A stretch of 55,755 bases of DNA, taken from the NCBI GenBank assembly GCA_015520565.1, contig WAPW01000006.1:1-55755 (forward strand), in the 5' to 3' direction. Numbering within the stretch: position 1 is the first letter of the stretch; each line of letters opens with the position of its first letter. A program made the position numbers and the translations under genes. The notes beneath the pieces are model-generated. The model was not told the origin of the DNA. It saw only the letters and a list, made by a program, of their open reading frames with translations, and searched no databases. This DNA is from Candidatus Aciduliprofundum sp. Lineage in GTDB: Archaea; Thermoplasmatota; Thermoplasmata; Thermoplasmatales; Aciduliprofundaceae. Positions 9,621-19,105 of the stretch are shown one piece after another.

Positions 9621-10583
9621 ATGAAAAAAGTAGTAGTAGGAGGAACTTTCGAATTCCTGCATAAAGGGCATAGAGAGTTGCTAAAAAAAGCTTTTGAGCT
9701 CGGAGATTTTGTACTGATTGGCATCACAGCAGATGGATTTAAAAAAGAATGCAGTGTGGACTTTGAGAATAGAAAAAGGAAAGTTGAAGATTTCATTCGG
9801 GATTTTTCTAAGCCATATGAAATTGTAAAGATTTACGATAAGTACGGCCCTACGCTCAGAGAGGACTTTGACATAATTGTTGTTTCTCCCGAAACTTTCA
9901 AAACTGCGGAAGAGATAAATGAGTTGAGAGAAAAGAAAGGTATGAAAAAGATGGAAATTGTGAAAATACCAATATTCTACGGAGAGGATCTTTTACCCAT
10001 ATCATCCAAAAGAATTAGAGATGGAGAAATTGATGTGAATGGAAAGAGATTGAAGCCATTAAAGGTAAATGTGGGCTCAGCAAATCCCTCAAAGATAAAC
10101 GCTGTAAGGGGGGTATTTGAAAATATATTCCCCTTTGAGATTGAGATAAAAGGAATTTCCGTGGATTCAAGTGTGTCTCCTCAGCCCCTTAATGGAGAGA
10201 CAATAAAGGGTGCAATAAACAGAGCAAAAAATGCCTTACAGGATGCGGATTACAGTGTGGGTATTGAAGCAGGACTTTTTTGGAATGCGGAAATCAGAGA
10301 ATACTTTGATAAAGCGTTCTGTGCAATCTTAGACAAATACGGTAATTTTACATATGGTTATTCTGGTGGCTTTACATATCCCCCAAGGGTTATTGAAATG
10401 GTCAAAGAGGGAATGGAAGTAGGAGATGCAATGGAAATAATCTCAGGAATAAAGGATATAAAGAAAAAAATGGGAGCAATAGGATATTTGAGCAAAGGAA
10501 AAATAAAAAGGGAGGAGTTCAACGCTCAAGCTGTCCTTATGGCCATGATTCCCCGCATCAGCCACGAACTTTATTTCTCATGA
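9621..10583 (+). CDS. Fusion: archaeal phosphopantetheine adenylyltransferase + DUF84/YjjX-type inosine/xanthosine triphosphatase
   Basis: N-terminal GGTFEFLHKGHRELL nucleotidyltransferase motif; C-terminal VGSANPSKINAVR...VSPQPLNGETIKGAINRA...GIEAG motifs. Confidence 0.88.
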   Translation: MKKVVVGGTFEFLHKGHRELLKKAFELGDFVLIGITADGFKKECSVDFENRKRKVEDFIRDFSKPYEIVKIYDKYGPTLREDFDIIVVSPETFKTAEEINELREKKGMKKMEIVKIPIFYGEDLLPISSKRIRDGEIDVNGKRLKPLKVNVGSANPSKINAVRGVFENIFPFEIEIKGISVDSSVSPQPLNGETIKGAINRAKNALQDADYSVGIEAGLFWNAEIREYFDKAFCAILDKYGNFTYGYSGGFTYPPRVIEMVKEGMEVGDAMEIISGIKDIKKKMGAIGYLSKGKIKREEFNAQAVLMAMIPRISHELYFS

Positions 10584-12498
10584 GCAAGATGGCAAACAGC
10601 GCAACTATTAGTATGGGGATATAGCTAAACTCTGGTACCTCTTGATTTACCTGTGCAGTTTGCACCGAAGAGCTTCTAGAATTCCCATTGGAATCAACGA
10701 GGGTTACATAGTAATAAACTGTGCCCGTAGCATTCTGTGCAGGAATATAACCAATGTACGCTCCATTTGTGTAGTTCATCCATACTGCGTGGTACTCATC
10801 TCCAGATACATTTTTGTAATAGAGGATTGCTTGATACTCCTGCGTTGCATTTACAATAACTCTTATTGGCTGACCCACATAAGCTGTTTCATGTACCACA
10901 GAACTAATCTGAGGCAAAGAGGAATTATCTCCTAACCCATAGAGATATCCATTGTTTGAGGCAATTAGTACATAGGAATCCACAATAATGGGTGAGGAGA
11001 GTATATAATTCTCTGGCTGAGGAGTGTAATTTAGCAAGAGTGTTCCATCGGAGTTGAATACATAGAGAGTTCCATCATTGGTATTTGTAACTGCAATAAT
11101 CTTGCCAGAGGAGTATACAACACCCGCTTGGATTGGCCCGTTTAATTTCACATTCCACAATAAAGATGCTGAGGCTCCATTATCCTTTATTGCATATAGC
11201 TCTCCAGTAGAATTGCCCACATAAATTATTCCATTATGAAGCGAGGGGGAAGAGGTTGAAGCTCCTATTGAATAATCCCATATTTCATTGCCATCCATAC
11301 TCAATGCAACAAGCTTACCTCTAGTAGTAACAAAGTATATTCTTCCATTTTCAACTGCTGGAGCGCTTCTCACAGAGCTGCTGGTGGTATAATTCCAAGC
11401 ATAGGTACCATTCTCGTTTATGCATTCAATTCCGTAAGGTGGTCCCCAGTTGTAATTTGTATCTTCTATGCCTGCAATAGGCACTATTATCTTTCCTTCA
11501 TATATCGCAGGGATTCCAAAGTAATTGCTTCCCATAAGTGTAAGATTCCAAGCAATTGTGCCATTCTCTAAATATAGAGCATACAATTTTCCTGTGGAAT
11601 TCAAATTGAATGTGGCCACAAAAACCATTGGAACCTTATTAACTATATCAACTACAGGAGCAGATGTAATATCCTCTCCTATATATGCTTCCCAAGCCAA
11701 TGTTCCATTATTGGTGTAGAATGCCCTAACATACTTGTCTAATGTGCCTATAATGACATAATTTCCATAGAGAGTTGGTGAAGCTATTCCATAATAGCCA
11801 GCTGCACCTTTAGAGTTGTTCCAAATTAATTGCCCATTCATACTAAGGGCATACAAAGCATCTTCATCATCTATGAAAACCATTCCATTTCCAGCAACAG
11901 GCGTTGAGGAGAATCCCCATTGAGAGAGCCCTTTAAACTTCCATATCAAATCGGCCGCAGTTATATTGTAAAAGCCATTGGCAGTGTTATTGACATTTCC
12001 TCTTGGATTTGCCCAAACATTGTAGTGTCCGGGATATGCAAGCGCACCCTCATATGGAACCCAACTTGGATTATCGGCAGTATATACCCAAGAAATGACT
12101 TCTCCATTGTGAAGTGTGAGCGAGCTTGCACCAACATTGCTATTCTGCCATTCATAGCTTCCATTCTGCCACACCATTAAATGCCAATAATATCCTGTGC
12201 CTGACCAATCGTTCTCTTCCCATCCAATTTGATAGACATAAGCTCCATAACTTGACCAAGAATAATTTAATTGCAAATTCAATTGCTGTGCCGCTAATTC
12301 AGTTGCTTTTATAGATGTATGATTATCCTCGGGCAATATAACATTAGCACTCATAACCTGCTGATTTCCAAACTGGAATATCACTGTAACCTCCGTGCCT
12401 GCACTTGCATTCGCACTATATACAGCTGGTAGTATGGATAGAATAACAAGGGCCAAGAGCCCTAGAACAGCCATCCTAACAACTTTTCCCTTCATCAT
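10558..12498 (-). CDS. Secreted DUF4430 + PQQ-like beta-propeller protein with C-terminal PEF-type sorting/TM tail
   Basis: Signal peptide; repeated 'GxLYALxxNGxxxWN' blades; tail VPEFSYIPILIVALFAILLMRNKVRG. Confidence 0.85.
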   Translation of the reverse strand: MMKGKVVRMAVLGLLALVILSILPAVYSANASAGTEVTVIFQFGNQQVMSANVILPEDNHTSIKATELAAQQLNLQLNYSWSSYGAYVYQIGWEENDWSGTGYYWHLMVWQNGSYEWQNSNVGASSLTLHNGEVISWVYTADNPSWVPYEGALAYPGHYNVWANPRGNVNNTANGFYNITAADLIWKFKGLSQWGFSSTPVAGNGMVFIDDEDALYALSMNGQLIWNNSKGAAGYYGIASPTLYGNYVIIGTLDKYVRAFYTNNGTLAWEAYIGEDITSAPVVDIVNKVPMVFVATFNLNSTGKLYALYLENGTIAWNLTLMGSNYFGIPAIYEGKIIVPIAGIEDTNYNWGPPYGIECINENGTYAWNYTTSSSVRSAPAVENGRIYFVTTRGKLVALSMDGNEIWDYSIGASTSSPSLHNGIIYVGNSTGELYAIKDNGASASLLWNVKLNGPIQAGVVYSSGKIIAVTNTNDGTLYVFNSDGTLLLNYTPQPENYILSSPIIVDSYVLIASNNGYLYGLGDNSSLPQISSVVHETAYVGQPIRVIVNATQEYQAILYYKNVSGDEYHAVWMNYTNGAYIGYIPAQNATGTVYYYVTLVDSNGNSRSSSVQTAQVNQEVPEFSYIPILIVALFAILLMRNKVRG

Positions 12499-12641
12499 CC
12501 CACCTCAAATTTATTTTACTTTTCTCCACAAAACTTTAAAGTACTTAAACATTGCCATATAAAAAGTTCTGCAGGAATCTATAAATTAAGCTATCTTTAA
12601 AAACTAGAAAATTTAAAAATTGAAAGGGATAAATTAAAAAT

Positions 12642-12908
12642 TTAAATTAGGGTAACTTCTTCAATAACTACTCCCTGAACATTCTCTATCTTGTTAAATT
12701 CTTCTTCAATCTTATCGGCTATACCACCTTCATCTTTAACAATAACCTTCACAACGAGGGCTTTCAAGCCGAAAGCGATGGGCTGCAAATCAAACTCGGC
12801 AATCTTACCCAATGTGCCAACTCTCTTCTTTACCTCTTCCTTCATTTTCTCAAAATCCACATCTACACCTTCAGGCATGATTTTGTATGTTACCAAAACA
12901 TCTCCCAT
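12642..12908 (-). CDS. Translation elongation factor aEF-1 beta
   Basis: 88-aa protein, characteristic VLVTYKIMPEGVDVD...LGKIAEFDLQPIAFGLKAL. Confidence 0.93.
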   Translation of the reverse strand: MGDVLVTYKIMPEGVDVDFEKMKEEVKKRVGTLGKIAEFDLQPIAFGLKALVVKVIVKDEGGIADKIEEEFNKIENVQGVVIEEVTLI

Positions 12909-12917
12909 TTTATCACC

Positions 12918-13082
12918 TCAAGGTCCTTCAAACCCGCAGTTGGGGCACTTGTAAGGTATGCTCTGCTCACGGCAGCGATTACATCTTGCAATTAAGGCCC
13001 CACAATTTGGGCAGCGAAATACCACTGAGCCCTCATCAAGTCCTCTTCCGCATGATGTGCAGAATTCTATTGTCTCTTCCAT
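12918..13082 (-). CDS. Zn-ribbon RNA-binding protein associated with translation (COG2888-like), 54 aa
   Basis: Own translation: MEETIEFCTSCGRGLDEGSVVFRCPNCGALIARCNRCREQSIPYKCPNCGFEGP; absent from ORF track (<60 aa); directly upstream of aEF-1 beta. Confidence 0.9.
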   Translation of the reverse strand: MEETIEFCTSCGRGLDEGSVVFRCPNCGALIARCNRCREQSIPYKCPNCGFEGP

Positions 13083-13167
13083 ATTCTCACCTGTTAGAGG
13101 GTATTAGGGCTTCATTTAAAAAGGTTATGGATGGAAAAAATATTCTCTTATAATCCCATCCTCTCTT

Positions 13168-13758
13168 ATGAAAAATTCAATCAAATTCCTTAGATTTTTC
13201 GGGCTCATAACCCTCATAGTTTACTGGACTTTTACAATAATTTCCATATCTCAGAATCCTTGGTTTTCCGTTATGCACAATGCATTAAGCGATCTCGGCT
13301 CTAACAATGCAAATGCACCATGGCTCTACAATTACGGCTTAATCTTTTCTTTCCCACTCCTATTCATCTTCTCCATTTACTTGCTTATCATAGCAAGAAA
13401 TAAGCTGCAAATTATTGGAGGCGCGTTTATAACAATTTCTTCCATATTCCTCGCATTTATTGGAATTTTCCATAGCGGTACAAGGCCCCATGTATTTGTA
13501 TCTACATACTTCTTTTTACAATTCTTCTTTGGAATGTTCATATTTGGAATAGCAACTCCAAAGATAAGAATTGCAAGCATAATCCTCTTTGCTTTAGCTT
13601 GGAGTGGCATCGCATTTCCTTGGCCCTCCACCGCCACAATTGAAATATACGAAATATCAATAATAGGGGTATTTGTAATCTTAATTGCTTTGCTCAATCC
13701 AGAAAAATTAGTGAATAAAGAGCACTCTCCCCAAAATCCAAGGATACCATGGATGTAA
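13168..13758 (+). CDS. DUF998 multi-pass membrane protein
   Basis: Six hydrophobic segments; NALSDLGS motif. Confidence 0.8.
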   Translation: MKNSIKFLRFFGLITLIVYWTFTIISISQNPWFSVMHNALSDLGSNNANAPWLYNYGLIFSFPLLFIFSIYLLIIARNKLQIIGGAFITISSIFLAFIGIFHSGTRPHVFVSTYFFLQFFFGMFIFGIATPKIRIASIILFALAWSGIAFPWPSTATIEIYEISIIGVFVILIALLNPEKLVNKEHSPQNPRIPWM

Positions 13759-14200
13759 TTTCAATCCCTATGGCATCTAGGGAGAAGCGAACCTTTTCGG
13801 ACATAGGGCATTTTCCACTTTTTTCAAACTCGCATTCCTCGCATAGATTGCATGCTCCGGGGAATAGTGCATAAACATAGGGATGTTCCTTGAATAGCTC
13901 TTTTTCCCTCTTTAGAAGATAATTTAAAATCTTCCTCTTCTCAATTTCAAAATCTTCCATATTAATTTCAAACTTAAGCAATAATGCCCTCTTGTAGCTA
14001 TGTACCCACTCCTTCGCATCCCTCCAAGATGGCGCGTAAGGTGGGCAAGATGGTCTTTTACCATAGAAGGGGCAAGTGGTGCATTTCCAAACTGGTCTAG
14101 GAGAGACTTTTATTTCATTCGTATCAATCTCTTTCTCATATAGAACTTTCACAATGGTTATATGCTCTTCGTAAATAACCTTTTTATATGTTTTAGGCAT
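13694..14200 (-). CDS. DUF2284 predicted metal-binding protein
   Basis: CTTCPFYGKRPSCPPYAPSW and CNLCEEC...GKCPMSEKVRFSLDAIGIE. Start set to 14200. Confidence 0.85.
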   Translation of the reverse strand: MPKTYKKVIYEEHITIVKVLYEKEIDTNEIKVSPRPVWKCTTCPFYGKRPSCPPYAPSWRDAKEWVHSYKRALLLKFEINMEDFEIEKRKILNYLLKREKELFKEHPYVYALFPGACNLCEECEFEKSGKCPMSEKVRFSLDAIGIEITSMVSLDFGESALYSLIFLD

Positions 14201-14209
14201 ACCTAAATT

Positions 14210-14623
14210 ATGAAAGTGGCGGTAAGCACAAGTGATGGAAAGGAGATAACAAAAGACCATTTTGGCGAGGGGAAATTTTTCCTAATATACGAGGTAGGAG
14301 ATGGTGTAATGCTCTTGGAAAAAAGGGAGAATAACTCTCCTGAGGAAGAGCATGGTGCAAAAGAGAAGGCAAGGGGAATATCTGCAATCCTCTCAGACAT
14401 ACCTATATTCTTGGGCTATCAATTCGGGCCAAATATAATGAGGATAAAGGACAAATTCTTGCCAGTGGTAAGCAGAGAAAGAAATATAGAGAAAGCATTA
14501 GAATTGCTAAGGAGATATGAAGATGAGATAAAGAAAGAATTAAAAGCTCCGAGAGGAAGAGCGATAATTATGAATGAAGGAGGGATAAGAATTGTGGAAG
14601 TTAAAGATGCAAAAGATTTTTAA
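14210..14623 (+). CDS. NifX/NifB-type dinitrogenase iron-molybdenum cofactor biosynthesis family protein
   Basis: MKVAVSTSDGKEITKDHFGEGKFFLIYEV N-terminus typical of the NifX/NafY family. Confidence 0.8.
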   Translation: MKVAVSTSDGKEITKDHFGEGKFFLIYEVGDGVMLLEKRENNSPEEEHGAKEKARGISAILSDIPIFLGYQFGPNIMRIKDKFLPVVSRERNIEKALELLRRYEDEIKKELKAPRGRAIIMNEGGIRIVEVKDAKDF

Positions 14624-14658
14624 CATTTCCAAGCATGCCTCCCCGCAAGGTGATATAA

Positions 14659-16527
14659 ATGAATGATTTAGAATACCTCAAAAGCGTGATGGACGAGGAG
14701 CAATACAAAAAATTGGAAAAGATAGATAATCCAGAGCTCTATCATTTTCTAGCAGAGCATATAAAATTGCTTAAACCATCAAAGATTTTCGTTGCAGATG
14801 ATAGCGAAAGTGATGAGCTTTATATAAGGAACAGGGCAATAGTTTACGAGGAGGAGCGTTTGCTAAAAACTCCAGGACATACTGTGCATTACGATAACTA
14901 CTATGACCAAGCAAGGGATAAGGAGCATACTTACATCCTTACACCCCATGGAGAGAAATTACCATACTTAAACACTATGAAGAGAGATGATGGCCTCAAA
15001 GAAGTTTTAGATATTATGGATGGAATTATGAAAGGTAAAGAATTGTTCATTTTATTCTTCTCCCTCGGTCCAAAAAATTCCGAGTTTATGATACCTTCTG
15101 TACAACTCACAGATTCTGCCTATGTGGCCCACAGCGAATTTATGCTATATCGCAAGGCCTATGATGTTTTCGCCCAAAATCCAAATTTGGATTTCTTTAA
15201 ATTCGTACATTCTGAGGGAGAGTTAGATAAGAGAAAAACGAGCAAGAATCTGGATAAGAGGCGCATAATGATAGACCTTGAGGGAAATATAACTTACGCT
15301 GTAAATACTCAGTATGCAGGAAACACTATTGGGCTAAAAAAGCCAGCATTTAGATTAACCATAAATAAGGCTGTAAAGGAAGGATGGCTCAGCGAGCACA
15401 TGTTCCTCATGGGTGTCAATGGCCCAAATGGGAGGGTTACTTATTTCACTGGAGCATTTCCAAGCATGTGCGGAAAAACTTCCACTTGTATGCTCGTAGG
15501 TGAGCGCTTAGTTGGAGATGACCTATCGTTCATAAAAGACATAAATGGAGAAGCTAGAGCGGTTAATGTTGAATACGGGGTATTTGGAATTATACAGGGA
15601 GTGAATAAGGAGGATGATCCATACATATGGCAAGTATTGCATACTCCACAAGAAATAATATTCTCTAATGTCCTGGTGCACGAAGGAAAGCCATACTGGA
15701 ACGAGATGGGCGAGGATATACCCTGCAAGGGAGAGAATCACAGTGGAAAATGGTGGTGCGGAAAGAAAGATAAGGAGGGAAATGAAATTCCTCCAAGCCA
15801 TAAGAATGCAAGGTTCACCGCTCGCCTAATATACTTCCCAAATTTGGATAGAGAGGCCCTTGATGCAAAAGAAGGCGTGAAATTAAGTGGAATGATATTC
15901 GGTGGCCGCGACTCTGATACTTGGCCTCCTGTTTGCGAATCTTTCAACTGGCAGCATGGGGTAATAATAAAAGGGGCATCCATTGAATCTGAAACCACAG
16001 CAGCTACATTGGGCAAAGAAGGAGTAAGAAAATTCAACATAATGTCAATCCTTGATTTTATGTCCGTGCACCTTGGGATATACCTTGAAAATTATCTCAA
16101 ATTTGGTAAAAAGCTCAAAGCTCCACCAAAGATATTCGCAGTGAATTACTTCCTAAAGGATGAAAATGGAAATTATTTGAATAGCAAATTGGATAAGAAA
16201 GTATGGCTCAAGTGGATGGATCTGCGTGTGCACAATGAGGTAGATGCTATTGAAACACCCATTGGCTATATACCATATTACGAGGACCTTGCAAGGTTAT
16301 TCAAAGAAGTTTTCAATAGGGAATATAAGAAAGAGGACTACGAGAAGCAATTTACAATCAGAGTGCCCAATCTCTTGGCAAAAATAGAGAGAATAAGAAA
16401 GATATACAGCAACATGGACAACATACCAAAGGAGCTATATGAGGAATTGGATGCAGAAGAAAAGAGATTAAAAGAAGCACAAAAGAAATATGGAGATTTC
16501 ATCTCTCCATTCCAATTCATTTCTTAA
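14659..16527 (+). CDS. pckG: Phosphoenolpyruvate carboxykinase (GTP)
   Basis: FPSMCGKTSTCML kinase-1 motif, VGDDLSFI, FGGRDSDTWPPVCESFNWQHGV. Confidence 0.96.
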   Translation: MNDLEYLKSVMDEEQYKKLEKIDNPELYHFLAEHIKLLKPSKIFVADDSESDELYIRNRAIVYEEERLLKTPGHTVHYDNYYDQARDKEHTYILTPHGEKLPYLNTMKRDDGLKEVLDIMDGIMKGKELFILFFSLGPKNSEFMIPSVQLTDSAYVAHSEFMLYRKAYDVFAQNPNLDFFKFVHSEGELDKRKTSKNLDKRRIMIDLEGNITYAVNTQYAGNTIGLKKPAFRLTINKAVKEGWLSEHMFLMGVNGPNGRVTYFTGAFPSMCGKTSTCMLVGERLVGDDLSFIKDINGEARAVNVEYGVFGIIQGVNKEDDPYIWQVLHTPQEIIFSNVLVHEGKPYWNEMGEDIPCKGENHSGKWWCGKKDKEGNEIPPSHKNARFTARLIYFPNLDREALDAKEGVKLSGMIFGGRDSDTWPPVCESFNWQHGVIIKGASIESETTAATLGKEGVRKFNIMSILDFMSVHLGIYLENYLKFGKKLKAPPKIFAVNYFLKDENGNYLNSKLDKKVWLKWMDLRVHNEVDAIETPIGYIPYYEDLARLFKEVFNREYKKEDYEKQFTIRVPNLLAKIERIRKIYSNMDNIPKELYEELDAEEKRLKEAQKKYGDFISPFQFIS

Positions 16528-16615
16528 ATTTTTGAGCTTTCTCTAAAGTTTTTATAGATCTACCATTCTTAAATTTCTCTCTTTGATAAGTATCCGTTAT
16601 GCCCAAGAACAAGCA

Positions 16616-16921
16616 TTATTTTTCCCTCATCTCTTCAACTTCTTCCTTTCCATTTTCAAGAGCATCTTCTATTTCAACATCTAAATTCCGAAGCAATTCC
16701 ATAAACTCTCCAAAATGCTCTTTCTCCTCCTTTGCTATATCCAAGAAAACTTTGCGTACCAGCTCATCTTTTGCCAAAGAGGCAAGTTGCTCGTATAAGT
16801 TTATGGCATCTAATTCTGCAATTATGCCTATTCGTACAAGCTCTACATCTGGCTCTTCCTTAGCAAGCTCTTTCAATTTCTCAATATCAAAAGGTATTTT
16901 TGACAGCATATCAATCCCCAT
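16616..16921 (-). CDS. Small ferritin-like protein (demi-ferritin / archaeal FLP type)
   Basis: IGIIAELDAINLYEQLA..EEKEHFGEFMELL: ExxxxYxxL / ExxH metal ligands in about 100 aa. Confidence 0.85.
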   Translation of the reverse strand: MGIDMLSKIPFDIEKLKELAKEEPDVELVRIGIIAELDAINLYEQLASLAKDELVRKVFLDIAKEEKEHFGEFMELLRNLDVEIEDALENGKEEVEEMREK

Positions 16922-16979
16922 ACTTCATCAAATTACAGCATATAAAGATTTTCAAAATAAAAAAAGAAATGGGTAGAGG

Positions 16980-17621
16980 TCAGAGTGATTTGTGGCAAAG
17001 CCACCAGTCGTAGCACTCTATCTCGCCCTTCTTCTTGGCCTCCTCCCTGGCCTTTATATCCTCGGTAGTGCTTGCAGGTGGCACTATTACCCTATCTCCT
17101 ATTAGCTCATTGTTAGGCCATTTGTGGGGCAGAGCTACACCGTACTTATCGCTTGTCTGCAACGCTTTCAGAGCACGAAGTATTTCATCCCAATCCCTGC
17201 CTACTTCAGCGGGATAATACACTATTGCCCTTATTATCCCCTTAGGATCCACCATGAAAACTGCCCTAGCAGTTGCCGTTGAGCCACTTGGAATCATACC
17301 AAGCATCTCTGCAAGCTCGCCACGGTCATCTGCTATAATGGGGAACTGTATTTCCTCTCCAAGATTATCCTTGATCCACTCCATCCACTTTAGATGCGAG
17401 AACACCTGATCCACACTCAATCCAATAACTTCTGCACCTATTTCCTTGAACTTATCCAATCTCTTCTGCATGGCGTAGAACTCTGTTGTGCACACTGGTG
17501 TGAAATCCGCTGGATGTGAGAATAGAACGAACCACTTGCCTGCAAAGTGGTCTGGCAACTTCATCTTTCCATGGGTTGTGTTAACCTCTACCTCCGGAAA
17601 TTTTTCTCCTATTACTACCAT
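16980..17621 (-). CDS. Peroxiredoxin (archaeal Prx6-type AhpC/TSA)
   Basis: [17 protein letters not shown] active site; C-terminal CYDWWLC. Confidence 0.96.
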   Translation of the reverse strand: MVVIGEKFPEVEVNTTHGKMKLPDHFAGKWFVLFSHPADFTPVCTTEFYAMQKRLDKFKEIGAEVIGLSVDQVFSHLKWMEWIKDNLGEEIQFPIIADDRGELAEMLGMIPSGSTATARAVFMVDPKGIIRAIVYYPAEVGRDWDEILRALKALQTSDKYGVALPHKWPNNELIGDRVIVPPASTTEDIKAREEAKKKGEIECYDWWLCHKSL

Positions 17622-17697
17622 CTTTCATCACCTCCTTTTTTTACTATTTTTCAAGATGCAAACATTGCACCAAACCTATGAAGCTTATCAAGCTTCT

Positions 17698-18189
17698 TTA
17701 ATCAACCTCCTTTATATCTACCTCTAGAATCTCTTCCACATTACCCTTTATTGCCTTGCTCACCAAGCAATATTTATGCGTTATCTCCACAAGTTTTTCG
17801 GCCTTGCTTTTCTCTCCCCTAGCAATACTTAGTTTCACATTCAATTTCATCTTGTCAAACTTGAATCCCCTATCTGTGTCAATCCCTAGTATTGGCTTTA
17901 CTATAACCTTAAGCTCATTTATATGCACTCCTATTTTCTCATTTATAGCTGTCATTGTAGTTATGAAGCATACTGCTAAAGCCGCTGGTAAGAGCTGTTC
18001 AGGCCAAGTTACATTTGGAGGAGGATTTATTGGACTAACGGTGAGGGGGTTATCCACCTCTAGCTCCATATCATGAATTTTCGTCTTGGTTCTTCCATCT
18101 CCAATCCAAACTGATTCTGCTGCTAGGAGCTCCCCTAAAGCTTCAAAATCTATGTTTTCCAAATCTTCACCAGATTTTTTCTCATCCAT
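17698..18189 (-). CDS. OsmC family peroxidase-like protein
   Basis: PEQLLPAALAVCFITTM and C-terminal HKYCLVSKAI catalytic Cys pair. Confidence 0.92.
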   Translation of the reverse strand: MDEKKSGEDLENIDFEALGELLAAESVWIGDGRTKTKIHDMELEVDNPLTVSPINPPPNVTWPEQLLPAALAVCFITTMTAINEKIGVHINELKVIVKPILGIDTDRGFKFDKMKLNVKLSIARGEKSKAEKLVEITHKYCLVSKAIKGNVEEILEVDIKEVD

Positions 18190-18204
18190 ATTCCTACCTC
18201 CTTT

Positions 18205-18735
18205 TTATTCTATTTTTGCAAGTTTTCCAATCATTATCAGGGTAATCCCTTGGAATAGTAACTCAATGCCAACAAAGAGACCTACTAGAACAGTGGAGTT
18301 CCAATTTAGGAATACAAGCACTCCTAGAATCAAAGAAAGCACGCCTGAAATGATTGGTGTCCACCAGCCCTTGGTAGGACGAAGGGAATATGCTAGTAGG
18401 AAGGATACTACTCCTGCTATAATGAAGAAACTCCCCATCATCACTGTGAGCCCCACCAACGCATGGATTGGATATATTCCCATAAGTACGCCGATAATCA
18501 GCAGCACTATTCCAAGGGCTATTCCCCCCCATTTCCCAGCAGTGGACTTTATGCCCATTATTAGGAATGATATTCCTCCAATCACTAGCAGAGCTGCAAT
18601 GAGATAAACTACTACTCCACTGGCTATCTCTGGAAATATTATCCCCAGTATACCAAGTATGAGTAGAACTATTCCTCCATTAATATACGATTTGGGGCTG
18701 ATTACACCACCGGACTCTGCATATGCGTTGGCCAT
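18205..18735 (-). CDS. DUF308 / HdeD family membrane protein
   Basis: Six TM helices with repeated G-rich 'LLILGILGIIFPEIASG'-type units. Confidence 0.85.
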   Translation of the reverse strand: MANAYAESGGVISPKSYINGGIVLLILGILGIIFPEIASGVVVYLIAALLVIGGISFLIMGIKSTAGKWGGIALGIVLLIIGVLMGIYPIHALVGLTVMMGSFFIIAGVVSFLLAYSLRPTKGWWTPIISGVLSLILGVLVFLNWNSTVLVGLFVGIELLFQGITLIMIGKLAKIE

Positions 18736-18740
18736 CTAGT

Positions 18741-19088
18741 TCACTCCAACGCTACTTCGTTCTGCCAGAGCCCATGAATATTGCAATAACTAAGTGCCAT
18801 TAACTTGCCTTTCTTCTCACATTTAAAGTAGAACTTTGCCCTTGGCTCAGTTAGAGGATCACTGTGATTTGTAAAAGCTATGCGGCCCACCATTATAGGG
18901 AACTGTCCATCTTCTGGCTTGAAGTACAATTCAATCCACGCAATATGATGCTCCGGAGTGTTTGGATGTGGTACCTCTTTGCCAACGGCTACCTCTACCT
19001 CTATCATACTGCCATTCTTCTTGTATTCTATCACGGGTACATGCTTCTCTCCCTTCCAATCTCCACTCTTTATGGTTTCACTCAACAT
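18741..19088 (-). CDS. Superoxide reductase (neelaredoxin, 1Fe type)
   Basis: EKHVPVI, HIAWIELYF, ALSYCNIHGLW iron ligands. Confidence 0.95.
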   Translation of the reverse strand: MLSETIKSGDWKGEKHVPVIEYKKNGSMIEVEVAVGKEVPHPNTPEHHIAWIELYFKPEDGQFPIMVGRIAFTNHSDPLTEPRAKFYFKCEKKGKLMALSYCNIHGLWQNEVALE

Positions 19089-19105
19089 TTTTCATCACCT
19101 CCTTT

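Noticed and set aside
12887-13153. 88-aa plus-strand ORF MLPKHLPFYHLKVLQTRSWGTC...
   Set aside because: Antisense to the clear 54-aa zinc-ribbon gene and the aEF-1 beta start; composition is not protein-like.
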